Source: Ciborinia camelliae (lineage: Eukaryota > Ascomycota > Leotiomycetes > Helotiales > Sclerotiniaceae). From it: DNA of 64,000 bases. The notes under the pieces are model-generated. The model saw nothing but the letters and a program-made list of their open reading frames with translations. It searched no databases and was not told the DNA's origin. Shown piece by piece: positions 43,163-55,966 of the stretch. Position numbers and translations under genes: made by a program. The DNA is taken from assembly GCA_025890175.1 (NCBI GenBank), contig JANPYM010000003.1, positions 730,556 through 794,555 on the forward strand, read 5' to 3'. Numbering within the stretch: position 1 is the stretch's first letter; each line of letters opens with the position of its first letter.

Positions 43163-45590
43163 CGTTAAGATGAACTTTTCAGAAATCAACACCTAAAATG
43201 GCATTTGGAAGCTAAAGGGAGATGTTGATTTTCAGTTGAACCAAAGTGATTCGAATTACAAGCTTACAATCACTGGAATTATTTTGGCTTGAGATTGGGC
43301 CCCTGTAGGTGAGACGCCAAAAACGGAACGCACCCTTCCCATCTGATTCCTTCCGATGTCAGCACTTAGCCACCACTTCACAAATTAAGACACGCCAAAA
43401 TTCAGAAATTTCCTCTTCAGGCCTAAATTTTCATTGTCACCCAAGACTTCCCACGTGGTATTTGGCAAGTGTTAAGCTTATAAGGTATCATAATGAGGAA
43501 TTAAAAAAGTTTCCATATGCATACTTGATACTTCAAGCTTATAGGCACCAACAATTCTAACGGCATATTATCGCGCTTAATTTGCCCCTTCTCAAGATGA
43601 AACACGACTCTCTATGGTTACTTAACCCTGTCGGTTCAAGGTTAAAAATGCCTCAATCTGGCTGTAGCAAATGCTACCTACTATCCGATGTTTCCTTGCT
43701 TGGATGTTGATCACAGCCTTATGCAATCTATTCCCAATATTAGTGTAGGGTTTGAAATTAATCGTTACCACTGCCACCACATTCTTCTTCCATTTCCACG
43801 GCAATAAGGTAGCTGTATATATTAGTCCATAGGGCTGAAAACACTACATTTATATTGAGGTGTTTTTGCTCAATTAAGTAAATGGCCCCTTACAATGAGG
43901 TAGTACTCATTGCATAAATAACGGCTTCTCCCATTTTTCCTTCATTAAGCTGCCGCAAACGCTATACTTGATCAATAAATCATCTCAAGAATGGAATGGC
44001 CCTACTTGGTTTCCGAGCGGAAGATTGTTTCACATTTCGTGCTTCCACATACATAACCTAACTTCTATATCGGGTCGGTCCGCTGAAAGGTACGAACTAT
44101 TCTTGTGCTTGTTCCACATTCTTCTGGATTCTTTTCCTCCGTTGCAACGTAGCCACTTTGCTCCACACACTTTTATTCTATTCACCATTTTCTTATCTTG
44201 GTATGCATACCTAGGTAGGTAAAGCCAGATGCAAAATCATACCCCATGCATGCATGCAAATCATACATAGGACCGAGATGTAAGCTACCTACCTAGGACA
44301 CGCAATCTTCAAAGTAGCTGAGGTGAAACGTCCAGCGAGTTAAGTTGAGCTGTCTACGGAATTGTAATCTTTTACGAGGAACTTCACTTCCACCGCATTT
44401 CGCCGATAATCACGGCGCACATATGTGCAAGGTCCTTCGCGGCGATGCCGTGTTTCTAAATCGTTTTCTAAATCAAATGTCTACACGTATATACATCTCC
44501 TCTCCATACACATGTCCGGTACCCTAATACCCATCGCCTTATCGAAAGTAGATTAGGTGATAGATAAATCGATAGTAGTATTAGTATTAGTATCTTATGT
44601 CATATTCATATTCATATTCCTATTCCATTAAAATATTAAAATATAATATACCATATCCATTAAATGTCATAAGTTAGATAGATAGATAGGTAAGCACTAT
44701 AACTATCCCTCTACCTACCTACCTAGCTACCTACAGATAGGACTTAAAACCCTAAAAACTTAAAAAGCATAATAAATCGGAGTGGGCGATATAATATGAT
44801 GTGAGATGAGATGAGATGATATGGGGGCCATTTTGTGAGTGAGTGGGTGAGACCCAAGAGTAAGACCCAAGAGTAAGAAATAGTATAAGAGTAAGAGTAA
44901 TTGGAGTAAGAGTCAGATATCTAGGTAGGTAGGTAGGTAGGTATATGGGAGGAAAAATCAAATCAGGGGTGGGGGTTGGGGGTTTACGAGGGGTGTGGGA
45001 TGGGATGGGATGGGATGGGATGTTGGGTGGGTGGGTTATTTGGGGGTTGGGGAGGAGAGGGGGATTTGTTTGTTAGGTGTTAGATGTTATGTGTTATGTG
45101 TTATTTTATAATATCTACGTACCTATCTATAGGTACTGAAATGGAATGGAATGAAATGAAATAAAAAGAAAACAAAATAAAATGGACCGGAAACCAGTAT
45201 ACAGTGATCCCAAATCAAACCAAATCAAACAAACATACCTAACCAAACCAAATATATCTATCAATCAATCCAATTCCATACAATCCAATTCCATACAATC
45301 CCAATCAATCCCAGCCAATCCAACCTCATCTCAACCAAACCAAACCCAAGAAATCAAATTCAATTCCATACAATATAATAAATACAACGCCATTGAAACC
45401 CCGAGGAAAAAATAATCGAGGTGAGAGGTTCTGAGATTTAGGTTTGATTTGATTTGATTGTATGTATATATCTATCTATATATCTATTTATCTATCTATA
45501 TATATAACTAGCGTAATACAAAAGACATGACATGACAGAAGAAGAGAGGGTGAGGACAGGAGAGGGGAAGATAGGATAGTGTTGCGATAC
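43163..45590. repeat. Intergenic with many microsatellites
   Basis: No gene recognised. The second half is simple sequence: TACCTACC/TAGGTAGG (44690-44740, 44920-44942), GATGAGATG (44800-44822), ACCCAAGAGTAAG (44850-44880), GGGATGGGATGGGAT (44997-45022), CAATCCAATTCCATA (45268-45310) and TATCTATCTATA (45465-45505). Confidence 0.65.
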
Positions 45591-45592
45591 CA

Positions 45593-45686
45593 GTGAATCT
45601 GCCCTGCAGATTCACCGGGGCGCGCGGCCGATATGCCCGCGTAGCGGGCATATAAGCCCTCGCAGATCGATCTACGATCGATCTGC
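45593..45686. other. Cassette of three consecutive perfect hairpins
   Basis: GTGAATCTGC-CCT-GCAGATTCAC (45593-45615), ATATGCCCGC-GTA-GCGGGCATAT (45631-45653) and GCAGATCGATC-TAC-GATCGATCTGC (45662-45686). Each has a 10-11 bp perfect stem and a 3-nt loop. A GC-rich linker separates the first two and 8 nt separate the last two. A 16-bp palindrome (TTATTGATATCAATAA, 45715-45730) and CACCGAGGTG follow. The block is GC-rich inside a long AG-rich tract, and no protein is encoded. Confidence 0.85.
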
Positions 45687-45744
45687 ATGCCTTTTATAAT
45701 ATACTACTTTCTACTTATTGATATCAATAATACCACCGAGGTGA

Positions 45745-46180
45745 TCCGACAGATAGGATAGGAGAGGAGAAGACAAAAGAAGAGAGGATAGGATAGGAGA
45801 GGATAGGAGAAGACAGAATAGGAGAGGATAGAAGAGGATAAGATAGGATAGGAGAAAAGAGGAGAAGAAAGAAGAAGAGAGAAAAAAAGAGAAGAAGAAA
45901 GAAAAAAAGAGAAGAAGAGAGAAGAAGAGGGGAGAAGAGAAAAGAAGAAAGGAGAAGAGAAAAGAAGAAAGGAGAAGAGAGAAAAAGAAAAGAGAAGAGA
46001 AAAGAAGAGAGAAAAAAAGAGGAGAAAAGAGAAAAAGAGAAAAGAAAAGAAAAGAAGAGAGAAGAAGATAGGAGAAGATAGGATAGGAGAAAATAGGATA
46101 GAAGAAGATAGAAGAGGAGAGGAGAAGATAGGAGAAGACAGGAGAGGAGAGAAGAGGATAGGAGAGAAGATGTGAAAATA
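45745..46180. repeat. Purine-rich GGATAGGAGA tract
   Basis: About 430 bp in which the plus strand is almost only A, G and occasional T: degenerate GGATA, GGAGA and GAAGA units. It can form triplex-like structures. The 159-codon minus-strand Ser/Phe/Leu ORF over it is an artefact. Confidence 0.88.
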
Positions 46181-46373
46181 CAAGTAGGTAGGTAGGTATT
46201 TATCGAATGAGCGGTTGATTTTGTATTTATTTGGTTGGTTGGTTAGTTGGTTAGTTAGTTAGTTAATCAATGGATGGATGAATGAATGAATGAATATCAG
46301 CGGAGTCTATACTCATATCTAACAACTCTATAACTCTATAACTCTATTTGTATTATTGCGATTTAGTTATACA

Positions 46374-46447
46374 TACCTACCTACCTACCTACCTACCTAC
46401 CTACCTACCTACCTACCTACCTACCTACCTACCTACCTACCTACCTA
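46374..46447. repeat. (CTAC)n microsatellite, about 18 units
   Basis: An uninterrupted CTAC/GTAG tetranucleotide array, the longest pure copy of the TACC/TAGG repeat found throughout the window. TTTATTTATTTA (46607-46627) follows. Confidence 0.93.
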
Positions 46448-46764
46448 TAAAATTCTATTACAATATCGTAAAATGAAATAAAGACTCGAAGACCTCAAGA
46501 AGGGAGATGTGATCGAAGTACCTACTAGTAGGGTAGGCATGAACATCGTAAAGCTCATAAATAAAATATTGCAGGGAGGAAAACTTGGAGGATGTAGGTA
46601 GGTGGTTATTTATTTATTTATTTATTTAGGTATTTACTTACGCCCCTTAACCTGATGACCGCTTGAATACCCGTTGAAAATCCAGAAAAAAGAAGGAGGA
46701 AAAGGGAAAAGAAACCCCAAACCCAAAAGAGCCCGAAAAGAAAAACGCATCCCTCCAGCTCCCT

Positions 46765-49700
46765 CTAACACCAAACCCCCATCCTCACCAAAGTCCTCAA
46801 ACTCCACAACGCATGCTCATGATCCGGGCCCAAAAGTTTCACCTGGCCCTCACGCGCCTGCAAATGGCACTTCGCCGCCTCCAACAACTCACCCTTGCGC
46901 TCCAAACACAAGCCCAGCGAATTCATCGCCCACAGGGTATCCGGATGCATGAGGCCATTCACGGCTATTCGCTGCTCGAGGACCTGTTTGCGCGTTTCAA
47001 ACGCGTCGTCCCAGCGCCCCAACTGCGCGAGACATTTCGCCGTGTCGGAGAGTGTCCAGATGGCATGCGGATGCAGGGGCCCGAGGGTGACGACCATGGA
47101 ATGGTAGGCCTGGGTGTGCAGGGCGAGCGCTTCGTGCGGGAGCGGCGGGTGCCGGAACGGAGACCGGTAGCAGCGCGCGAGGGCGTTTTGCGTCCAGATG
47201 ATGTGGTGGTCTGTGGATGGGAAGAGCGGTTCGAGAGTGCCGAGGGCGCGGAGATGCAGGGATTCGGCTTCGCTGTGTTTTTGGAGGTGCCGACAGACGC
47301 GCCCGAGTTCGTTGATCGTGATTATTATGTCGAGGTGGTCGTGGGGGAGGAAACTGGTGGGGTGGGTTAGTTTTATCTTATTTTTGGGTGGGGAGAGGAG
47401 AGGGTAAGGGGGGACGGGTGAATGTACCGAAGTTGTACGGCTAGTGCTTGACGCTGAATCGCTTCCGCGAGTCGAAATCTTCCTTGTTGATCGTAGAGGA
47501 TTCCAAGACTATTCAATAGCCAGGCCTTTGACGCCTTTCCCGAATTGGTACCTCCAGTCTTCGTAATTTCTTCTTCAAAGACCCGAACTCCCATATCGAT
47601 TTGTCCACTCATAGTATACAACCTAGCCAGATCTCGAATGATCATTGATCTTTCGAAATTGGAGATGATGTTAATATTGGCCAGGCCTCCTCGTCGTTGC
47701 GATTGAATAAAATCGTCGAGGCGAAATAGCGCCTTTTGTATATCCATCAAATCTTCCGCGGTTTGTTTTCCCGGGGTGTCAGATTGGTTTGTCCAAGTTT
47801 GAACGAGTCTTTGAAGTTTGGCTATGCGATGCATGGGAAATGGTAGATCTTCTGATAATAATGATCGAGTAATCCAGGCCGATCGTCGGGTTTCTGATGC
47901 AACAAATTTCTCGTATTGGCGATGTAGCTTAACATCGTAGACAGATAATGATAGATGATAGCACCAATTTTCCGTGGCATATTTGGCTAAAGGATACTGC
48001 TGTGAATTCAGGTTAATCGATTCGGCAATCCCCGATTTACTTAGGTATGTCAACGTTGCTTGTGCGAGTCCAAGGTGTGAGTGTTTTTCTTGGAGCAGGA
48101 AGCCAGCTGCTTGAGATGATAGCAAAACAAAGTTTGCCTGATCGTGGAGATATTCGTAGACTGACAAATGGCCAAGATGGAACGTATCTGATTCCGGTCG
48201 ATACTCGACCAAAGGACAACAAACCTCTAGTACTGAGTCTTTAGAAGGCGCCGTATTCCCATCAAAGATCATCCTTTCCTCATCCCAGGATAATGCACAC
48301 TGTAACTCAAGCCAATTGAGCGGTCTAGAGGTTCTACACACCCAATGAAATATTCGTCGTGCCAAAGATTGGCTTGTAAGTGGTTTTGATGCTAGACGTT
48401 CCAGGATTTGTCCGTATACATTATAGAGTCCGGTTGGAAGCCTATCCAATGAAGCTAGCATGTCCTGGGTACTAAATGTTGCTTGCAGTGTTTCCATGCC
48501 AAGTCGTGCGAATAAAAACATTCCTGCTGCCTTTTGGGACAGTGTACTATACACATACTGTTTCAAGTGAGATTCCGTACAAGGAAGGATCTCAATGGCC
48601 TCTCTCAAATACTGATCGATATCTGACTGGATAGCATTTGCGTTGACGTGGATAGACGGCAGCATATCCAATTCTTTGCGCACCGGAAGAATATCCCGTG
48701 AAAAGAAGAGTAGGCGTATAGAATTGCGATCTCTGGAAACGCCATTGAGTAAGCGCAATATTCCCAGCATATCTTCGGATTCACATTCGTCAATGCCATC
48801 TATGATGATATTCAGTGCTGGCAATTCACGAAGAACTTCTGTAAGCAATTCTGGAATCCTGTCAACGAAGGAGATGCGACATCGTCCATATCGTTCGGCG
48901 AAGTGATATGCAGATATTAATGCCTGTGGAATATTCGTCGCCTGTGCTGTAATCTGACCTAGTAGGCTGATATATATGGATTCCTGTGATTGTTTCAATT
49001 TGTCTGTTGAGCTGCAGTGAAAGTATACTGTGGGGGTGGAGCTATAATAATCTTGTAGATACTGGATCGCAGTGGCACTCAGAATCGTCTTCCCACATCC
49101 GGGAGAACCATAACACCACAAAACTGGCTCTGACACTCCGTTCATCCAATTTTGGAAGCTTGTATCAGTTAGAAGCCATTGACCTGTATTTGCCGATCTT
49201 TTAGCACAAGCCTGATGCAAACTTAAGGTATGTTCGCCTGGGGACAACCAAGCCATTAATTGTGACCTGGTATCTGCGTCTGGATTATTCATCGATGTTA
49301 GTTTCGGTAGTTATCATGAATCATCAAACGGGATCTACGGACCCTTGTTCTCTGGAGAAAACGAAACTTCCAAGCCATTTTCGCTCTCCTGGGGTTGCTT
49401 TACGGCATAAAATTCGGTATACTGTTCATATGCAAGCTTGGCTTCCTGGGATAATATTTTGGTGGCCTTGGAGAGCCGTTGAACGTGATTAGTAAACTCC
49501 GCATCGAGAGATTTCAAAACTGTGCGGTCAAGCTTAAATGCTTAGACTGGTCAGGTAACGTATTTGCGGGCAGTGGAGGTAGAGTACCTACTGTCTTTAG
49601 TTAAAGCCTCGCGAACACTTCCCAAGAAAACAAGTATCTCGAAATACACGTTCGCAAGAGCGTTAGATACCCGAGGCTCGATCCCGAATATGACTTCGTA

Positions 49701-50151
49701 ATGAACTGAGATGTCTACGATATTGGTAATCTTCAACATGATCCTCGAAACCAATTGATAGTAACGAATTGAGGTGCGTCCAATCTGGTTGTCACTTAGC
49801 ACAGATTCTTAATTAACCCAAAAATATGCTTACCTCTAACAATGCTTTTGTTGCATTCCATACTAGAGCAGATGGAGCTGGATAGCATTGAATCGTCATA
49901 TCCACAGCAGGTCCACAAATGGTAAGAAAGTCTATTAGGGGGGAGATTTTGCGACTGAGGCATTGGGAGTTATTGTTGGATGGATAATAATTTTCAAGCA
50001 GTTCAATCTCTTTCATCAGATCTTCGACATTTGACCCTAAGCAACAGCTGCCAGTTGATTGTAGCTTATGGACATACTTTTGTAGTAGTGTGTCGACTGG
50101 CAGAAGCTTTGGCTCATCCTCAAAATACATTTCCACCCTTTCTTCGTGCAT
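46765..50151 (-). CDS. NACHT-TPR NOD-like receptor (NLR)
   Basis: A 1042-aa STAND protein. Exons 50151-49834, 49784-49592, 49519-49343, 49279-47428 and 47353-46765. The N-terminal helical domain (about 20-225; ISPLIDFLTICGPAVDMTIQ, LVWNATKALLE, EPRVSNALANVYFEILVFLG) has the pattern of the fungal DUF7708-like NLR domain. NACHT: Walker A YGSPGCGKT (287-294 core), Walker B LNIIIDGIDECES, sensor LLFFSRD, then the winged-helix-like AGMFLFARLGMETLQ and LSVYEYLHDQ. TPR repeats of the kinesin-light-chain/NB-ARC-TPR type follow (about 760-1042), e.g. HPDTLWAMNSLGLCLERKGE. The protein probably triggers cell death when its repeats sense a ligand. The donor GTCCGT of intron 3 is weak. The start is the first in-frame ATG and an upstream exon is possible. 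The last exon is much more GC-rich than the rest. Confidence 0.88.
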
Positions 50152-51179
50152 TTTCGAGTAAAATGTAGATGCCAGAAAATAAAAAGGCGACGCGTAGTAT
50201 GGTATTATATTAAACAAGGCTACATATCACACCTTGCAAAAAATAACATGTATCTAACGTGATCACGCCCATATGCGTATGATACCAGCCCAACTTTTCC
50301 AAGTGGGTGCGGTCAAGACTATGCTCGTTCGGATTGTTGGAGGCCAAGAATGTCGATAAGATTTTTTGATTTTTTGCCTGGTATTGGTAAAGTGCTGAGT
50401 AAAGTAAGATGATCAGTGAGGGACAGATAACTGGAAATGGTGTGCACACCTACCTAGGTATTGGCAGGCGATACTCGTATGCTGACTCTGGGGGTACAAA
50501 TTAATTAATTCCAAAGGAGAGCTGGTTGTTGAAACATTTCTTGACATTATCATGCCTATTACTAGACCTAGACTAGTAGACAAATTACAAACCCAAAAAA
50601 AAGAATTCCCGCGGTATCTGATAATACATCCCTCAAATTGGAAGGATTAATGAAAATTGCAAAGGGATGGGATGAATGAATCCTCAAGTCCGCTTCTGGA
50701 ATTGGGGTCCAAAGTGGGCGTTACACTATAATACCTCTATCTTCCCAGCATCTCCCGTAAGCCGAAACACGAACACAGATCTAAGCAGGCATTTGATCCT
50801 CCCGAACCTTTCAGCTAGAAAACAATTCCCCCAATAAGAACTGGAAAGATTAGGCTTTCAAGTTCTTGATCGCTGAATCTAAATCCCAAAGAGATGGAGA
50901 TGCATCGGGTCAAAGGTACCTAATCAACCCATTAACAGTGAGATTTTTGCCTGGACTTTAGTGTTTCATTTCATTATACACTTGTATGGCCAACAAAATC
51001 ATTGTGACTAACTCAATTTAATTGCAATTCAAATTTTCTGATGCAAGAGGATATCACTTTGAATAGAAATCTGATTGAATTTTATGCGCCTGAGTATCTA
51101 ATAACGCCCATTCACATACCTACTAGGCAACCATATGTGTTCATCTGCAAAAATATGCTCATCCCGCCACGGAATAGAT
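50152..51179. other. Intergenic: NLR promoter / ENT3 3' flank
   Basis: About 1 kb. An open minus-strand stretch at 50210-50449 could hide an extra 5' exon of the NLR, but no clean splice pair was found. Confidence 0.4.
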
Positions 51180-52888
51180 TCAACCCAATAGATCATCTAA
51201 TCCACTGCCTGGCTTTTGTTGCGAAGTTTGTGAGGGGGCAGAACCTGTTGCTGAGGCTCCCCAAATACCCGCACTTGCTTTCTCCTTGGCTAATTGTCCT
51301 AAAGCGGTGCCTGAGTTTGAGTTGTTAGACTTCTTGATTCCAGCACTGGCAGTAGACCACAAGGACCCAAAAGCATCTCCTCCAGATGATTTGGCAGCTG
51401 TAGGTGACTTGACAGAGGATGTTGCCGAAGCGAAGTTCGTTTGAGTGCTGGGGGATTGAATTGATGTAAAATAATTTGGCTGTGTACTTTGATAGCCTGT
51501 CTGAATTGGACGTGGTTGTTGAGCCGTTGCAGGGGGAGAAAATGCAGAATAGTTGGCTGGGGTGTTGCTGGTGCTTGTTGTTGGTGAAATGGATGAAAAA
51601 CCAACCAGATCACTCAAGTTTGCTGCTTTTGGTGCAGAGACTGGCTGAGGTGCAGCATATTGAGTATTGACAGTCGTGGTAGCGGTAGGCTGTGAGATAG
51701 GGGAGAATGCAGCTAAGGCCGCTGGTTGTGCGGGAGTCGCAGACTGAAAATCATCAAAGTCATCGTCATCGTCATCGGCAAGAATATTTGATGCTGCTGG
51801 CGTAACTGCCGGTGTAGCTACAGGTATCGGGTCATCAAAAGAGAACAAGTCGACTTCGGGCTCCTTCTTCTTTGGAGGTTCGGCTTTTTTCGTCGATCGC
51901 TCGGTTCCAGCCCTTCTGCGATTGGAGGATGCCGAGGAGCTTTCGGCTTGTCTTCGCGACGATGAAGGACCTGCTCCCTCGTCATATTCATCATATTCTT
52001 CAAACTTATCTCTGCGGCTACTGCTGCCACCGAAATCCGCTCGATTGCCAGAATCTTGGAAGTCGCTAGTCTGGCCCCCAAATCCACCACCATCTCCATA
52101 CACACCTCCACTATATCCACCATAACCACTTTGTTCCTCGCTCCCAAATCCTCCATATCTACTGGAACTTGACATTCCACCACCTAATCCTGCTCCACCT
52201 TCAACTCCAGTATATTTATTTCGGGTAGTTCGTGCCTTCTTTCGTTCCGCCCGAATCCGATCAACATCGCTTAGTAGTTCAGCCAGTTCCTTGGCTCTGT
52301 TTCTAACATTAAGTCCTTGATCTTTGCCATTCTGATCGATGAAATGAAATTGGCGTAGCATCTTGAGGAGTGTCAGGTGGGATCGCGCATCATCAATGAC
52401 ACGTTCAGAGCCATTCTTAATCAAGAATTCGAGTAGTTGTAATCCTTTGTATATTTGTCTCCATTCCTCGGCAGCTTTCTCCGTGAATCTTTTATAAATC
52501 ATTGGCATAATCTCATTGAGTAGTTGACTTGCATGGAATTAGCATAGATATTGACATATGATCGAAATAACTTACTAATTATATGTGCCATTGGCAATCT
52601 CCTGCATCACTGTAATAGCATATTAGAATTGATGGTTTAGACATTAAATATAAACAGATCCTGGCGACTAACATGAGGAACTGGCACCCCATGGCTCATT
52701 ATTCGTAGCCTCTCTAACTTTGGCCTCCATCTCGGTATAATTCATCACAGCTATATAGTTCTTAGTAGACGATCAAATCGGCCAGCTGTCTCTACTGAGG
52801 GCTTACCATTTTGTACCTTTCGCACACCAGCCTTTATATCATATAGCGTCAAATTGGACGCAGCCTCCTTCAAACTGGCAAGATCCAT
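51180..52888 (-). CDS. ENT3: Epsin N-terminal homology (ENTH) protein, Ent3/epsinR type
   Basis: Clathrin adaptor for traffic between the trans-Golgi network and endosomes; ENTH binds phosphoinositides. Exons 52888-52807, 52750-52673, 52609-52576 and 52527-51180 give 513 aa. The splices restore the conserved run VRKVQNAVMNYTEMEAKVRE, ATNNEPWGASSSLMQEIANG and TYNYQLLNEIMPMIYKRFTE; ENTH spans about residues 10-150, ending LNVRNRAKELAELLSD. The C-terminal half is disordered: Gly/Tyr/Ser-rich, then an acidic patch (LADDDDDDFDDFQSA) typical of gamma-ear or GGA-ear binding, then Thr/Ser/Pro/Gln-rich sequence, ending GLDDLLG. No UIM motif is seen, which favours Ent3 over Ent1/2. Confidence 0.92.
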
Positions 52889-54888
52889 GGCGACAGTTAT
52901 TCAGTAGGAGAGATATTCTGTAGATAGATAGATAGATCGATGATATGGAGTTGTGGGCGCGGGGGAGGTTCACTCGGATCTGTATGGAGATGCAGGTATC
53001 CCATGTGTCCAAGAACCGCCGATCGCACGCTAATAAGTTTGGCACTAACCTTGACCTGGATGTGTATCACGTGATATAATTATCAATATCTCAGTCTATA
53101 TTTTCTCCCTTTGATCAAGTAGGTAAATGGGCAGACAGTCAAAGTAACAAATATCCGATAATTTCTTGATGTTTTTGATATTTCTATTGTAACGTCATGG
53201 TCTCTCGATTACACGCAGCGTATGAATAGCAATGTATGTGTGACTGCTAAAAAGCATCATGGCAAAACCCCAGAAATAATTGAAGCGGTGAACAATCCCT
53301 GCTTGCTCTTACCAGTTGTATCAAATCGGGAGAAATCGCTGCGAAGAAAAAGCAATGATAATTGAAAATATCGCCAGAAGTTACTGTACTTCTTATTTCA
53401 TTGCTCTACAGATTCATCGACGACATTGTACAAAATCAGTGTAGTATTCGCCAATCCTCTCTTTCCACCGATCAAGCGTCCATCCATCCTCAAGTCTCTT
53501 ACTGTATCTCTTCGGTAAAAACATCCTTCACCAAAGCCACCTCCAGGTATGTTGTTGAGAACCCCCCGAACCTGCATGAGAAGAACCTGCAGGTTTTAAA
53601 CTTGCTTTCGTATTCCGTTGCGACATTTTTGACGATTGGAGCATCGGACCATCGAGCACTCAAAGCAACAGCAACCTGCGTGCCGCCTCGTGAATCTTAA
53701 TGGAGGTTGTGCTGCGGTTATTGCCCCCCTCCACCCGAGAAAGGAATACATGAAAGCGTCATGTCATCTCAACCAAATGCGCGGCATCTCCTGATTGGAT
53801 TTCCCGTATAGGTATACAGTATCTCAAAATGATCAAGACACTCGACTGAGCACATTTACATCATCACCATCACTATCCAGCAGCTGCAAAACGCCGATGA
53901 ATATGGATTTGATGATGGTGATGATACAGTGCTTCTGAGAGGAGGCTATGAGAGGTTAACCTTGAGTCAAAGTTATCATATTCTCCGGGACATTTTGTAC
54001 TGTACAGTACAATGTACCTAGTGATACTTTAATTGAGACCAAAGTAACATCAATGATTATCCTTCAAATACCTAGTAGGTACTGTACTAGGTCGGTAGGT
54101 AGGTAGGTAGATAGAAAGAAAGAAGGGAAGAGATGTAGAGAGAGAGAAAGCTGTATACCTAGCAAAGATATCCTTTCCTTGGGGAATAGGTACCGGTCTA
54201 CGTATGATAGGTACTCGAATAGATATAGAAAATATATATATCTATTCGAGTACTCGACCGACAAATCTTTCATAGTACTGTACATACTCCGTACCAATAC
54301 CTCCAGCCACCATCAATCTACCAATCTACCAATCTACCAATCAACCAATCTACCTACTACCTACCTAGGTACCCTTACCTCCTCTTAATAAAGCTTACCT
54401 ATCCCTACCCCACCCCAACCTGCATCATGTTATTATTATTACCTAGGTACCTACCTAGTATTCCATCATTATTATTACTTGTTTCTCTTTTCCCCCTCCT
54501 TCCTTCCTATTGATTCCTTCTCTTTCCTTCCATTCTCCCTAACCAATCCTTTCCTTCCTTCCCTCCCGAAAAAAAAAACCCCATCCCTAAAGTTTGAATT
54601 GATTCGACTTGACTTCGACTTGTTTTTAATTTTCGTTTTATTTTAGTATTATTACAAGTATTTTTAAGTTAGTACGTTCTCTCACGGCCGCCACCACCAC
54701 CTGCAACTACCTACATACCACCACTACTACCTTACCTTACCTACCCTACCCCTTCACCCTTCACCTTTCACCTTTCACCCACACCCACTCACCTTACACA
54801 AATTCTACGCCTCAAATTCACTTTTTTACACTGCCCCACCAGCAAACTAATTAACCAATCAGGAAGCTCCCCATCAACTTCGCTAAAA
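52889..54888. other. Intergenic: ENT3 promoter and long cyclophilin leader
   Basis: About 2 kb. The part next to the cyclophilin gene (54480-54885) is strongly pyrimidine-rich (CTTCCTTCC, CACCTTTCACC, TACCTACC), as is common upstream of highly expressed fungal genes. Further out are TAGGTAGG (54090-54112), CTACCAATCTACCAAT (54315-54350) and a CTATTCGAGTA inverted pair around 54210-54255. Small ORFs here look random. Confidence 0.6.
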
Positions 54889-55966
54889 ATGCTATTCGTG
54901 CCCCGCACTGCCTCTGTGTTGAAAAGCACTTCGTTGCCCCTCCTTCGCAACACCTTCATCAACAACTCTTTCAAATCTATCTCTTCAAGACAATTTCACG
55001 CTTCCAAATCAAACATGGCCATTAAAACGTACGTTCGAACATCACCATTTTAATAACACAGTTACTTTGAAGCTCACATATCAATACAGTTACTTCGACA
55101 TCACCTGGGAGGGCCCAGTCTTGGATGCTAACGGAAAGCCCACCAGCACCGTCCAGAGTAAGTGATACAATCCTCATCCCATTAATCCATTTTACATCAA
55201 TTCTACCATGACCTGAATCATTTTCCATCAATACATGCGAGAATACGCGTTTGTTATTGCGCCGATGGAGCTTCTATTGAGCTTTCAAAAACACATCTCT
55301 TGTTTATTTTGATTGTCGTCATCTCTGCCCCACCTTCCAACCCCTCCCTTAGTTTCCGAAAGCTGACATATCTTTCTTTCATCACAGACCAACAAGGAAG
55401 AATCACCTTCACCCTCTACGATTCAGTAGTCCCAAAGACCGCCGAGAACTTCCGTGCTCTCTGCACTGGTGAGAAGGGTTTCGGATATGAGGGTTCTTCC
55501 TTCCACCGTATCATCCCTCAATTCATGCTCCAAGGAGGTGACTTCACCCGTGGCAACGTACGTTACGAGACCCGATCCAAATAATACATAAGATATTCGA
55601 AGCTAAGAACTATACAGGGTACCGGTGGAAAGTCCATCTACGGTGAGAAGTTCGCCGATGAGAACTTCGAGCGAAGACACACCCGCCCAGGTCTCCTCTC
55701 CATGGCCAACGCTGGACCAAACACGTAAGCTTACGTTCTTCAAACCTTCATATAATAATTCAAGCAACTAACAACTATATAGCAACGGCTCCCAATTCTT
55801 CATCACCACCGTTGTCACCAGCTGGCTCGATGGTAAGCACGTCGTCTTCGGTGAAGTTGACGCTGATTCCATGAACGTTGTCAGAGCTCTCGAGGCCACC
55901 GGATCCGGCAGTGGAAAGGTTCAATACCAACACAAGCCAACCATTGTCAAGTCTGGTCAGCTATAA
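54889..55966 (+). CDS. Cyclophilin (peptidyl-prolyl isomerase), predicted mitochondrial/cytosolic
   Basis: Proline isomerase, target of cyclosporin A. Five exons: 54889-55028, 55090-55157, 55388-55557, 55618-55724 and 55783-55966, giving 222 aa. Residues 1-42 form a basic, Ser-rich presequence ([20 protein letters not shown], then [15 protein letters not shown]). Met43 begins the classical 180-aa cyclophilin core [14 protein letters not shown]. Active-site residues are present: [17 protein letters not shown] (catalytic Arg), GSQFFITT, and [13 protein letters not shown] (the Trp that confers cyclosporin sensitivity). Dual production of mitochondrial and cytosolic forms from one gene is known in Neurospora. 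Intron 2 is long (230 bp). The gene looks intact and probably highly expressed. Confidence 0.95.

Noticed and set aside
45704..46183. 159-codon minus-strand Ser/Phe/Leu ORF
   Set aside because: Translation of the GGATAGGAGA tract; no stops simply because the strand lacks the bases needed.
46813..47370. 185-codon plus-strand ORF
   Set aside because: Antisense shadow of the GC-rich TPR exon; the minus strand reads clear TPR repeats and joins in frame to the NACHT exon.
53362..53700. 112-codon plus-strand ORF
   Set aside because: No recognisable motif, in a divergent intergenic region with no supporting splice structure.
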